DNA from: Bacillota bacterium
Lineage (GTDB): Bacteria > Bacillota_B > Desulfitobacteriia > Desulfitobacteriales > Desulfitobacteriaceae
Assembly: GCA_021779415.1 (NCBI GenBank)
Contig: JAJYAS010000038.1
Location: 1 to 11,752, forward strand
Direction: 5' to 3'
Length of the DNA: 11,752 nucleotides
The notes beneath the pieces are model-generated. The model saw nothing but the letters and a program-made list of their open reading frames with translations. It was not told the DNA's origin and ran no database searches. Both the position numbers and the translations under genes were made by a program. Numbering within the stretch: position 1 is the stretch's first letter; each line of letters opens with the position of its first letter. Shown one piece after another: positions 5,969 through 11,752 of this stretch.

Positions 5969-7707
5969 GCTATTTCTCCCTCTGAAAGCTGTGAAGCTAC
6001 AATCTCACGATACACCTCACAGGAATTCAACAGTTCTTTATGCGTTCCAATTCCAGCGATCAGTCCATCATCTAAAACGATGATTCTATCGGCATCCATC
6101 ACAGTTGTAACCCTTTGCGCGATAATAAACACCGTTGCCTCAGCGATTTCAGGCTTAAGAGCCGCTCTTAGCTTAGCATCTGTTTTAAAGTCAAGAGCTG
6201 AGAAGCTATCGTCGAAAATATAGATTTCAGGTTTGCGAATTAAAGCTCGGGCGATGGAGAGGCGTTGCTTCTGTCCACCCGAAACATTCGTTCCACCCTG
6301 GGCAATCACATGATCAAAACCTGCTTCCATTCCCGTTACAAAATCGGTAGCTTGTGCAACCTGAACGGCATGCTTGATCTCGTCTAAGGTGGCACCTTCT
6401 CTGCCGTATTTGATATTCTCCGCAATAGTACCCGAAAACAGCACTGTTTTTTGAGGAACAAAGCCAATTTTAGCTCTCAAGCTTTCTTGGCTCATTTCTC
6501 GTACATCCACCCCATCAACCAACACACATCCACTTTCAACATCATAAAAACGGGTAATTAAATTGACCATCGTCGATTTCCCCGAGCCGGTCCCACCGAT
6601 TATTGCCGTAATCTCTCCCGGTGTTGCGCTAAAGGTTATATTGCTGATTGCAGGTTGTTCTGCACCAGGGTAGCTGAAGGAAACATCTTTAAATTCAACA
6701 AACCCCCGTTGTATACTAGCGGGCTTGCCCTTCAAGGGATCTTTGATTTCCGGATCAGTATCCAAGACTTCATTGATTCTCACAGCCGAAGCTTGAGCGC
6801 GCGGGACCATGATAAATAACATGGTGAGCATAAGCAAGGAGAAAAGAATTTGCGTAGCATATTGGATAAAGGCCATTAGAGATCCAACCTGCATATCTCC
6901 ATTGTTGATTCGAATACCGCCAAACCAAATAATGGCGATCGTCGTAAAGTTCATAATCAACATCATCATGGGCATTAAGATGGCCATGATTTTGTTTACC
7001 TTAACCGAGTTATTCATGAGGTCCAGGTTCGCGTTGTCAAATCTCTTCTTTTCTTGATCAATACGATTGAAAGCACGCACAACTCTGATACCTGTAAGAT
7101 TCTCCCGTAAAACAAGATTCAATTTATCGATTTTTAGCTGCATCAGTCTAAAAAGAGGGATGCCTCTGGCGAGCACAATCCCAATAATGGCGAAGAGGAC
7201 AGGCACCGAGACCAAAAGCACCCAGGTCAGCCCCCGGTCTTCTTGGATAGCCATGATGATACCACCGATACACGTTAACGGTGCACTGATCATCATACTT
7301 AAGATCAAAACGGACACTTGCTGAACTTGAGTCACGTCATTCGTCGTTCTGGTAATCAGAGTTGCAGTCCCAATTTTGTCAAACTCATGCAAAGAAAAGC
7401 TTTCAACTTTAGTGAAGATCTTTTCCCGTAATATCTTTCCAAAACCCACAGCAGTTTTAGAAGAAAGAAAAGTTGCAATAATGGCACACAAGGTGCCCCC
7501 TGCTGCGACAAGCAACATGAAACCACCAACTCTTAGAATATAATTGACATCTTTGTTCACGATCCCGTGGTCAACAATATTCGCCATTAAGGTAGGTAAA
7601 TAGAGATCTGAAAGAACTTGTACAAAGAGCAGTACAATGACAACCGCAATATAAGCAGTATATGATTTTAAAAATCGATACAATTTAAACACAACATCCA
7701 ACTCCAT
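5965..7707 (-). CDS. Heterodimeric multidrug-type ABC exporter, non-catalytic half
   Basis: This 580-residue half-transporter has six membrane helices (about 15-300) and an ABC domain (about 337-572). Walker A is GGTGSGKST (371-379), Q419 is present, and the signature VSGGQ (475-479) is nearly canonical. The Walker B end is IYIFDD, with Asp500 where the catalytic Glu should be, and the switch His is replaced by Gln531 (IAQR). Thus its own ATP site is degenerate while it lends a good signature motif to the partner's site, exactly the asymmetry known for heterodimeric exporters. The ATG at 7707 has a poor ribosome site. A GTG at 7692, nine bases after GGAG, would give MFKLYRF, the opening common in homologues, and is a realistic alternative. 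The gene lies 38 bases after marR and overlaps its partner by four bases. Confidence 0.9.
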   Translation of the reverse strand: MELDVVFKLYRFLKSYTAYIAVVIVLLFVQVLSDLYLPTLMANIVDHGIVNKDVNYILRVGGFMLLVAAGGTLCAIIATFLSSKTAVGFGKILREKIFTKVESFSLHEFDKIGTATLITRTTNDVTQVQQVSVLILSMMISAPLTCIGGIIMAIQEDRGLTWVLLVSVPVLFAIIGIVLARGIPLFRLMQLKIDKLNLVLRENLTGIRVVRAFNRIDQEKKRFDNANLDLMNNSVKVNKIMAILMPMMMLIMNFTTIAIIWFGGIRINNGDMQVGSLMAFIQYATQILFSLLMLTMLFIMVPRAQASAVRINEVLDTDPEIKDPLKGKPASIQRGFVEFKDVSFSYPGAEQPAISNITFSATPGEITAIIGGTGSGKSTMVNLITRFYDVESGCVLVDGVDVREMSQESLRAKIGFVPQKTVLFSGTIAENIKYGREGATLDEIKHAVQVAQATDFVTGMEAGFDHVIAQGGTNVSGGQKQRLSIARALIRKPEIYIFDDSFSALDFKTDAKLRAALKPEIAEATVFIIAQRVTTVMDADRIIVLDDGLIAGIGTHKELLNSCEVYREIVASQLSEGEIA

Positions 7708-7745
7708 TCTTTCAATCTCTAGCCCTGAGGATAAATTTCAGTTCA

Positions 7746-8177
7746 CTATTCTTGAGTTTTGAGAAGCCTTTTCAGCACCTCTAACCCTTCGAGTATTTTA
7801 TTGAGTTCTTCCGGGGTACTTTTGTTTATTGTTAGAGCAATGGTTTCTTCAAACCGTTCATGAAAGGTTTTATGCATCTCCACAAAATTGGGAGATATAC
7901 TGACATTAACCACTCTTCTATCTTGTTCACTTCTTGTTCTCTCTACCATTCCTAACTTTTCCATCTTGTCTACAATACCGGACACAGTACTATTCGATAA
8001 GCTAAGCCTACCACTTAATTCCGTAATTTTAAGCGTTTTTTCCTTACTTATAATACCCATAATCATCATTTGAAGAGTTGTAATACCAGTGTCCTCCACT
8101 ACTTTAGTCATCTTATGCCTGAAAAGGAGCATGACTTCCTGAAGAAGCTTGGCAATCTTCATATTTTCATTTTCCAT
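7746..8177 (-). CDS. MarR family transcriptional regulator
   Basis: A 143-residue winged-helix regulator. The DNA-binding part spans about residues 33-95: a helix-turn-helix with recognition helix SNSTVSGIVDKMEKLGM (61-77) and a beta wing ending in the family hallmark EQDRRVVNVSIS (84-95). N- and C-terminal helices (5-28 and 100-142) form the dimer interface. ATG 8177 follows AAGGCGG at a good distance. It is the first gene of the exporter operon, and the promoter region just upstream carries two inverted copies of a sequence that may be its operator. The probable role is repression of its own operon, relieved by an exported compound, as for many MarR/ABC pairs; this is inference from layout. 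Confidence 0.92.
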   Translation of the reverse strand: MENENMKIAKLLQEVMLLFRHKMTKVVEDTGITTLQMMIMGIISKEKTLKITELSGRLSLSNSTVSGIVDKMEKLGMVERTRSEQDRRVVNVSISPNFVEMHKTFHERFEETIALTINKSTPEELNKILEGLEVLKRLLKTQE

Positions 8178-8199
8178 TTGTTAACCGCCTTATCCTATT

Positions 8200-8261
8200 A
8201 TTTCGAAGTTAGAATATTTATCCCTATAATATTACGTTTGTAAATATTCCGTACTCGAAAT
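8200..8261. promoter_or_regulatory. Two inverted copies of a putative MarR operator
   Basis: One copy reads ATTTCGA (8200-8206), five bases, GAATATTTA (8212-8220). The other is its reverse complement: TAAATATTC (8241-8249), five bases, TCGAAAT (8255-8261). All 16 specified positions match, and 20 bases lie between the copies. The upstream copy overlaps the expected transcription start of marR and the second lies in the leader before the ribosome site. This is a natural arrangement for autorepression. The identity of the binding protein is inferred. Confidence 0.6.
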
Positions 8262-8290
8262 ATATTACTCCTTAAGTATATAGCTGTCAA
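8262..8290 (-). promoter_or_regulatory. Sigma-A promoter of the marR-ABC exporter operon
   Basis: On the minus strand a perfect -35 TTGACA (8290-8285) is followed by exactly 17 bases and a -10 TAATAT (8267-8262). Transcription should start near 8255, inside the first operator copy, giving a leader of about 78 bases before marR. Confidence 0.8.
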
Positions 8291-8326
8291 CCACAATTCA
8301 ACAATTCTTTCCTGTCAAAAATGACC

Positions 8327-8356
8327 AAAAAACGGACATTAAACTGTCCGTTTTTT
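8327..8356 (-). terminator. Intrinsic terminator of the manganese catalase gene
   Basis: CGGACA (8333-8338) pairs with TGTCCG (8345-8350) around loop TTAAAC, and the stem is extended by A6 and T6 on either side. It lies 50 bases after the catalase stop and before the marR promoter, so on the minus strand it separates the two units. It is symmetric enough to work in both directions. Confidence 0.85.
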
Positions 8357-8405
8357 GCGTTGTTCATTAGTCATATATCTCTCACGATTTTGCTTTTAGG
8401 CTTTC

Positions 8406-9206
8406 TTAATGTGGTTTAGCCTGAGGTTGAGAATATTGAGGATTATTGCGCGTATGGTCATTATAGCCTGGCGCAACTTCCTTCCCACCGGTTGGCTGTG
8501 GATCTTTTCCATACTGGGCCGGTCCGCCATACTTCTCGTTTGGATTCTCCTCATAGGAGAACTCGTTACCTTGATTCCAGGGTCCTCGACTATCTCCCTG
8601 ACCTGTTGACATGTTCATGTATTTCTTAGAGAAATCCGAATCTCGGAAGTCTTTGTTAACTCCGCTTCCCTTTAATGTTTCAATTGCTTGCATGAAAGAA
8701 AAATTATGAGATTCTTCACGGCTTAAGAGAAACCGAACCATGTCTTTGACTCCGGCGTCATCCGTTTGTTGGAGAAGTCGCTCATACATCAGTTTTGCAC
8801 GAAGTTCTCCCCCTGCATTGGTCGAAAGATCTGTAAATAGATCTCCTGTCGAGTCGACATAGCCCGCTGACCAGGGTACTCCAGCTGAATTAATCAGAAG
8901 TGGGCCACCCCCAAGTAACGCCATATGATTCGCCGGAAAATCTCTAGGAATGTTATCAACAGGACCAATCAACATACCTAGGGCCTCGCCGACCATTTCC
9001 AAATGGCTCATCTCTTCGGCTGCGATATCTTGCAACATGTCCCGTATTTTAGGATCATTACACCCTACACTCTGCGAGAAATACTGCATGGCTGCAGTAA
9101 GTTCACCGTCACACCCCCCAAATTGCTCCAGAAACAAGACCGCAAAGCGGGGATCTGGCCGATCCACATGTACGGTATATTCCATATCTTTAACATGTTT
9201 AAACAC
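8406..9206 (-). CDS. Manganese (non-heme) catalase, CotJC-like
   Basis: A ferritin-like four-helix-bundle enzyme that breaks down hydrogen peroxide with a dimanganese centre in the cytoplasm or spore coat. I set the start at GTG 9206, eight bases after a perfect AAGGGAGG (9222-9215); this gives 266 residues opening with MFKHVKDMEY, as in homologues. A TTG at 9233 would add nine residues and include the ribosome site. With this start the metal ligands fall at Glu35 (GELTAAMQYF), Glu65 and His68 (EEMSHLE), Glu134 (GGELRAK) and His167 (REESHNF), so the full set is present. Residues from about 195 onward form a polar Gly/Pro/Asn/Gln-rich tail that looks disordered. The gene stands alone, with its own terminator, divergent from the riboswitch-controlled permease. 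Confidence 0.92.
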   Translation of the reverse strand: MFKHVKDMEYTVHVDRPDPRFAVLFLEQFGGCDGELTAAMQYFSQSVGCNDPKIRDMLQDIAAEEMSHLEMVGEALGMLIGPVDNIPRDFPANHMALLGGGPLLINSAGVPWSAGYVDSTGDLFTDLSTNAGGELRAKLMYERLLQQTDDAGVKDMVRFLLSREESHNFSFMQAIETLKGSGVNKDFRDSDFSKKYMNMSTGQGDSRGPWNQGNEFSYEENPNEKYGGPAQYGKDPQPTGGKEVAPGYNDHTRNNPQYSQPQAKPH

Positions 9207-9369
9207 CTGAAAAACCTCCCTTAGTTTTATCAAGCTTTAGTATCTATTAATATTTGAGTTTTATCCTAGGAATTGTTTACCTCCAAAATCAGCCTTACTA
9301 AATTGACAAATTATAACGTTTCTCGTTATACTGATTATATCTATATTTTAATCTTGATTTTTATTATAG
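9207..9369. other. AT-rich upstream region of the catalase gene
   Basis: This part of the intergenic region must hold the catalase promoter, but the many TATAAT-like words (for example at 9310-9315 and 9334-9339 on the minus strand) lack a well-spaced -35, so I do not choose one. It contains the dyad listed at 9312-9330. No small gene is visible. Confidence 0.4.
9312..9330. promoter_or_regulatory. 7-5-7 inverted repeat upstream of the catalase gene
   Basis: TATAACG (9312-9318) and CGTTATA (9324-9330) are perfect inverted repeats around TTTCT. The dyad lies about 110 bases upstream of the catalase start and among TATAAT-like words, so it could be an operator for a redox or metal regulator. 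It differs in spacing from the PerR box (7-1-7), so the regulator is unknown. Confidence 0.45.
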
Positions 9370-9399
9370 TTGTCAAGTGTGATTTATGATAAATTAAAT
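9370..9399 (+). promoter_or_regulatory. Putative promoter of the riboswitch-permease unit
   Basis: TTGTCA (9370-9375) and TTAAAT (9394-9399) with an 18-base spacer would start transcription near 9405, at the first base of the riboswitch fold. The -10 matches only four of six consensus positions, so position relative to the aptamer is the main support. Confidence 0.4.
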
Positions 9400-9404
9400 A
9401 ATTA

Positions 9405-9523
9405 GTAGGTTCGGTTGGGGTAAACTTCGCGAAAGTGAAGGACGCTAAAGTCATGGGTCTAAGGCCTAATTTTGAGAGTACGTTAAATACACTCTTGAAA
9501 TTAGGCTAGGATCGCCAGACTAC
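9405..9523 (+). promoter_or_regulatory. Cyclic di-GMP class I (GEMM-I) riboswitch aptamer
   Basis: The conserved core is clear. CTTCGC-GAAA-GTGAAG (9424-9439) is the P2 arm with its GAAA tetraloop. GGACGCTAAAG (9439-9449) and GGTCTAAGG (9456-9464) match the GACGCAAAG and GGCCUAA blocks of the family. A long P3 arm follows: GCCTAATTT (9463-9471) pairs with AAATTAGGC (9498-9506) and is extended by seven more pairs. The 3' conserved strand GCCAGACTAC (9514-9523) corresponds to GCCGGGUUAC of the consensus. A weak closing P1 can form with GGTTCGGT (9408-9415). An intrinsic terminator follows 19 bases later, and then the permease gene. The related cAMP-GMP-selective variant cannot be excluded by eye, but a Firmicute context favours c-di-GMP. 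Confidence 0.87.
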
Positions 9524-9542
9524 AAGAATCAACTTCTCTGGG

Positions 9543-9574
9543 GAGAGTAGTCTTTTAGACTACTCTCTCTTTTT
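9543..9574 (+). terminator. Intrinsic terminator forming the riboswitch expression platform
   Basis: GAGAGTAGTCT (9543-9553) pairs perfectly with AGACTACTCTC (9557-9567) around a three-base loop, followed by a U-rich run ending in five T. It lies between the aptamer and the permease start, so it must be bypassed for expression. Its 5' arm contains GTAGTCT (9547-9553), complementary to AGACTAC at the 3' end of the aptamer (9517-9523), which offers an antiterminator pairing. Confidence 0.88.
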
Positions 9575-9632
9575 ACCACTAATGACGTTTGCCACTCTCA
9601 TCACAAAAATCAACCATTTTGGAGGTGTATTA

Positions 9633-10907
9633 ATGCAAATCGGAATCGCCATTGGTATCTTTATCTTGAGCTATTTCTTTATCATCACCGAGAAAGTTCC
9701 TCGCGCTGTGACTGCCGTTTTCGGTGCCTCACTCCTGATTATCTTGGGCGTTCTCACACAAGAAAAGGCAATCCAGCATATTGATTGGAATACCCTAGGA
9801 CTCTTGATTGGCATGATGATCATCGTTGATTTAACCCGACGCTCGGGGGTCTTTGCCTTTCTGGCCATTTGGGTAAGCAAAAAAGCAAAAGGAGATCCCC
9901 TCCTACTTATGCTCTCCTTATCCTTACTCACGGCGTTAATATCCGCACTTTTGGATAACGTCACGACCGTCTTATTAATTGTCCCCATTGCCCTCTCTAT
10001 TGCTGAACAATTGGAGGTCGATCCAATTCCCTTTCTCTTCAGTCAAATCCTCATGAGTAATATCGGCGGAACAGCCACTTTGATCGGAGATCCACCCAAT
10101 ATCATGATTGCAGGACAAGCAGGTCTCAGTTTTATGGACTTTATTCTTAATCTTGCTCCTGTCGTACTCGTCATTATCGCGGTTACTTTATATATCTTCT
10201 ATCTTATCTATCGGCGTAAATTGGTAACCAAAGAAGAATTAAAAGCCAAACTCAGAATTCAAAATGAATGGGACCATATTAAGGATTTTGCCTTGCTCAA
10301 AAAAAGTCTCTTAGTCTTAAGCATTGTCATTCTGGGGTTTTCTTTGCATTCCGTCCTTCACTTGGAAACAGCCACCATCGCACTTGGTGGGGCCATGGTC
10401 CTAATGATCTTAGCCCACGAAGAACCCGAAGACGTTTTCTTAGCTATTGAATGGCCCACGCTCTTTTTCTTTGCTGGTCTGTTCGTCCTGGTCGGAGGGC
10501 TTATTGAAGTGGGAGTCCTTGACCGCTTGGCAGAGTGGAGCATGAGCTTAACTGGAGGGGCCCCTCTCCTTATGGTTCTATTAATTCTGTTTATATCCGC
10601 TCTACTGTCTTCGTTCCTCGATAATATCCCCTACGTCGCAACCATGATTCCACTGATTCAAAAACTAGCCCTACTCAGTCAGCTCACCCCAGCACAAACT
10701 CAGCCCCTCTGGTGGGCACTGGCCTTAGGTTCCTGCCTCGGCGGAAACGGAACCTTAGTCGGGGCCTCCGCCAATCTCATCGTAGCAGGAATAGCTGAGA
10801 AAAACGGCCTCAAAATACGCTATGTCCAATTCTTTAAAGTAGGCTTTCCTCTAATGATTCTCTCTGTGTTAATTTCAGCAGCGTACCTGGTCATTCGTTA
10901 TTATTAG
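9633..10907 (+). CDS. ArsB/NhaD-type ion permease (COG1055-like)
   Basis: A 424-residue membrane protein with about ten or more helices in two related halves. Each half carries a re-entrant signature: LDNVTTVLLIVPIAL followed by GGTATLIGDPPNIM in the first, and LDNIPYVATMIPL followed by GGNGTLVGASANLIVAG in the second. This is the ion transporter superfamily that includes ArsB arsenite exporters, NhaD sodium/proton antiporters and SLC13-like carriers. ATG 9633 is chosen because GGAGGTG (9621-9627) lies five bases upstream and the protein then begins at the first helix; an ATG at 9582 has no ribosome site and adds 17 non-hydrophobic residues. No ars genes lie nearby, so arsenite is only one possible substrate; Na+ or an organic anion is as likely. 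Expression is apparently controlled by the upstream riboswitch and terminator. Confidence 0.88.
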   Translation: MQIGIAIGIFILSYFFIITEKVPRAVTAVFGASLLIILGVLTQEKAIQHIDWNTLGLLIGMMIIVDLTRRSGVFAFLAIWVSKKAKGDPLLLMLSLSLLTALISALLDNVTTVLLIVPIALSIAEQLEVDPIPFLFSQILMSNIGGTATLIGDPPNIMIAGQAGLSFMDFILNLAPVVLVIIAVTLYIFYLIYRRKLVTKEELKAKLRIQNEWDHIKDFALLKKSLLVLSIVILGFSLHSVLHLETATIALGGAMVLMILAHEEPEDVFLAIEWPTLFFFAGLFVLVGGLIEVGVLDRLAEWSMSLTGGAPLLMVLLILFISALLSSFLDNIPYVATMIPLIQKLALLSQLTPAQTQPLWWALALGSCLGGNGTLVGASANLIVAGIAEKNGLKIRYVQFFKVGFPLMILSVLISAAYLVIRYY

Positions 10908-10915
10908 ACAAGACT

Positions 10916-10974
10916 TAGACAAGGGGACGGTTCTCATGTCTGGACTAGTACATGAGAACCGTCCCCCTTGTCTA
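10916..10974. repeat. REP-like imperfect palindrome between convergent genes
   Basis: TAGACAAGGGGACGG and the following TTCTCATGT (10916-10939) are complementary to 10950-10974 apart from one extra C, giving a stem of about 24 pairs around a 10-base loop. Degenerate outer repeats of TAGACA continue on both sides. Its core GGGGACGGTTCTC is a word I recall as a dispersed palindromic repeat in many Firmicutes. It has no T-run, so it is not a standard terminator, but it may shield the 3' ends of both converging transcripts. Confidence 0.7.
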
Positions 10975-10980
10975 CCCTGT

Positions 10981-11752
10981 CTAGTTAAATTTATCGATGG
11001 ATTGCTGTAATTCTTTAGCTAATTGTGATAATCCTCCGCTGGCATTCGCGATCTCGATCATTGACGCTGTTTGCTCTTCTGAAGCAGCGGAGACTTCCTG
11101 CGTACTAGCCGCATTTTCTTCTGCAATTCGCGCTAAAGTTTTTAAAATCTCAGTAATTTGATCCTTTTTCTTTTCCATTTCTTGCCCTGAGCTATTTAAC
11201 TTGTTAACAATTGTTTTTGTCTCTTCAATAGCTGAGGCTATGCCCTTGAATCGTTCATCTGTAACTGTTACACTATCTTCTTGTTCTTTGGTAATGACAG
11301 AGCTTTTATCAATGATTTCAACCGCATTCTGAGAATTGATTTGCAATTCTTTAACGATCTCAGCGATATCTCTTGTTGAACGACTGGATTGTTCTGCTAA
11401 CTTCCTAATTTCTTCCGCTACAACGGCAAAGCCTCTTCCTGCTTCACCTGCACGCGCTGCCTCTATGGCCGCATTCAAAGCCAATAAATTTGTTTGATCC
11501 GCTACAGCTTGAATCATTTGACTGGCAGAGTTGATTTTTTCCGCGCTTTGGTTTGTTTTAATGATACCTTCTTGTATTCGTTCCATATAACGTTCTCGTT
11601 CCGCAGTTCTTTCCTTTAAGTCGTTAATGGACTTAGCGCCTTCATTTTTCATCGTTTCTACGGTTTCTGCAGAATGGTTTAACTCAACTAAATACAGTTG
11701 ATCTTGTTCAATTAAACTTCCTAACTCGATAATTTGTCTGACACCATAGATC
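10981..11752 (-). CDS. Methyl-accepting chemotaxis protein, C-terminal part (cut by window edge)
   Basis: The frame is open from the right edge to the TAG at 10983-10981, giving 256 visible residues; the ATG at 11652 is internal, since the same frame continues upstream without a stop. The conserved hairpin tip that contacts CheA and CheW is present: [19 protein letters not shown] followed by [18 protein letters not shown] (about visible residues 85-121). Long heptad-rich helices flank it, and the return helix has the methylation-type stretch [18 protein letters not shown]. The protein ends soon after the return helix, without a pentapeptide tether. The sensor domain lies outside the window, so the signal and whether the protein is membrane-bound are unknown. 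Confidence 0.93.
   Translation of the reverse strand, partial: IYGVRQIIELGSLIEQDQLYLVELNHSAETVETMKNEGAKSINDLKERTAERERYMERIQEGIIKTNQSAEKINSASQMIQAVADQTNLLALNAAIEAARAGEAGRGFAVVAEEIRKLAEQSSRSTRDIAEIVKELQINSQNAVEIIDKSSVITKEQEDSVTVTDERFKGIASAIEETKTIVNKLNSSGQEMEKKKDQITEILKTLARIAEENAASTQEVSAASEEQTASMIEIANASGGLSQLAKELQQSIDKFN

Noticed and set aside
9312..9330. PerR box upstream of the catalase
   Set aside because: The arms are separated by five bases and contain CG, while the PerR box has one base between AT-only 7-mers.
9582..9632. N-terminal extension of the permease from ATG 9582
   Set aside because: That ATG follows the terminator directly and has no ribosome site, while ATG 9633 has GGAGGTG at proper distance and begins at the first helix.
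10916..10974. Intrinsic terminator for the permease gene
   Set aside because: The hairpin is long and GC-rich but is not followed by a T-run on either strand; a REP-like repeat fits better.

Overview
The window looks like chromosomal DNA of an anaerobic, moderately low-GC Firmicute. I infer a Desulfosporosinus/Desulfitobacterium-like member of the Peptococcaceae from strong Shine-Dalgarno sites, frequent TTG/GTG starts, a CooT/ECF metal locus, a manganese catalase of the CotJC type, and a 'GGGGACGGTTCTC' hairpin repeat I recall from such genomes. The sequence alone does not prove the genus. No rRNA, tRNA, CRISPR array or intact insertion sequence is visible.

Layout. (1) Positions 1-330, minus strand: the first codons of a gene leaving the window (possibly a LysR regulator), and upstream of it a small ORF resembling the C-terminal tail of CbiO-type ATPases. 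(2) Positions 330-897: non-coding, with a long hairpin, a CACAGATT repeat patch and a small dyad. (3) Positions 898-3876, plus strand: a compact cluster cooT-like, cbiQ, cbiO, a TrmO-type tRNA methyltransferase with a very His-rich tail, and ynfA, closed by a strong bidirectional terminator. This reads as a nickel/cobalt uptake and handling cluster that lacks a visible substrate-binding (CbiM/NikM) gene. (4) Positions 8290-3959, minus strand: a marR regulator and two overlapping genes for a heterodimeric multidrug-type ABC exporter. They are preceded by a near-consensus sigma-A promoter (TTGACA-17-TAATAT) and two inverted copies of a putative operator. (5) Positions 9206-8406, minus strand: a manganese catalase with its own terminator. 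(6) Positions 9370-10907, plus strand: a putative promoter, a c-di-GMP class I (GEMM-I) riboswitch, an intrinsic terminator, and an ArsB/NhaD-type ion permease. (7) Positions 10916-10974: a REP-like imperfect palindrome between convergent genes. (8) Positions 11752-10981, minus strand: the signalling domain of a methyl-accepting chemotaxis protein cut by the right edge.

How the genes may work together. The ECF energising pair CbiQ/CbiO, the nickel-binding CooT-like protein and the His-tailed TrmO form a plausible transition-metal import and buffering unit. The MarR/ABC operon is a self-regulated drug-efflux unit. The catalase and the riboswitch-controlled permease are divergently transcribed from a shared intergenic region of about 430 bp. 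The most noteworthy points are the c-di-GMP riboswitch gating an ArsB/NhaD permease, the His-rich tail on a tRNA-modification enzyme inside a metal locus, and the paired MarR operators.
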